25,748 bases of DNA from Alkalibacterium sp034520745 (GTDB lineage Bacteria; Bacillota; Bacilli; Lactobacillales; Carnobacteriaceae_A): contig JAXHNF010000021.1 of NCBI GenBank assembly GCA_034520745.1, forward strand, positions 1-25,748, given 5' to 3'. The position numbers and the translations under genes were made by a program. Positions 25,690 through 25,748 of this stretch are shown one piece after another. The notes beneath the pieces were generated by a model. The model worked only from the letters and a program-made list of their open reading frames with translations. It had not been told where the DNA came from and made no database searches. Every line of letters begins with the position of its first letter. Position 1 is the first letter of the stretch.

Positions 25690-25736
25690 AAGAAGCTCCC
25701 GTATCAATATTTACTGATACGGGGAGCTTCTTTTGA
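25690..25736 (+). terminator. Terminator of the aldo/keto reductase gene
   Basis: AAGAAGCTCC(C)GTATCA pairs with TGATACGGGGAGCTTCTT with one bulged base, followed by TTGATTTT. Confidence 0.88.
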
Positions 25737-25748
25737 TTTTGCTTATTA

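Overview
The window looks like the chromosome of a Firmicute of the Lactobacillales/Bacilli type with moderate G+C. Shine-Dalgarno sites are strong, two starts are TTG, terminators are classic hairpin plus T-run, and isoprenoids are made by the bacterial mevalonate route (mvaS at 8085, class II mvaA at 24211). A CopY-type cop box and a Bacillus-type Zur box fit the same group. A Carnobacteriaceae-like lactic acid bacterium is my best guess, with low confidence at family level and none at genus level.

Layout. 1-3.74 kb: a divergent phosphate module, pstS (minus) and phoP-phoR (plus), all carrying frame breaks, with a PHO-box-like repeat between them. 3.99-6.13 kb: an HTH+TPR regulator (frameshifted), a WrbA-like flavoprotein and a YtxH-like protein. 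6.4-9.26 kb: a phosphoribosyltransferase and MDR oxidoreductase pair, then HMG-CoA synthase. 9.36-11.75 kb: a zinc-starvation locus in which two Zur boxes sit back to back between divergent promoters. The right arm encodes zinc-free L32, zinc-free S14, a COG0523/CobW zinc GTPase, an unrecognised 40-aa basic protein and a zinc-free L33. The left arm encodes an unrecognised 77-aa protein. 11.96-14.7 kb: an orphan PhnD-like lipoprotein, a DUF554 membrane protein, a 52-bp tandem repeat array and MscL. 14.9-17.5 kb: isochorismatase-like hydrolase, VOC protein and MATE transporter. 17.65-22.3 kb: GH36 alpha-galactosidase and a CopB-type copper ATPase behind a cop box. 22.4-22.85 kb: a gene-free stretch rich in hairpins. 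22.9-25.7 kb: HMG-CoA reductase (minus), tRNA-Val(GAC) and an aldo/keto reductase.

The most interesting biology is the Zur locus. When zinc is scarce the cell would swap zinc-ribbon ribosomal proteins for cysteine-poor copies and make a zinc GTPase. Two small proteins with no Cys or His, which I cannot assign to any family, appear to belong to the same response.

A strong caution concerns sequence quality. About ten otherwise well-conserved genes carry one or more one- or two-base frame breaks, mostly in short runs of one base, and the first 2 kb carries many. Each broken gene still reads as a full-length conserved protein once the frame is followed across the break. This pattern fits uncorrected indel errors in the assembly better than real gene decay, but the sequence alone cannot settle it. 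These genes are marked as pseudogene-type entries only because they are not open as given.
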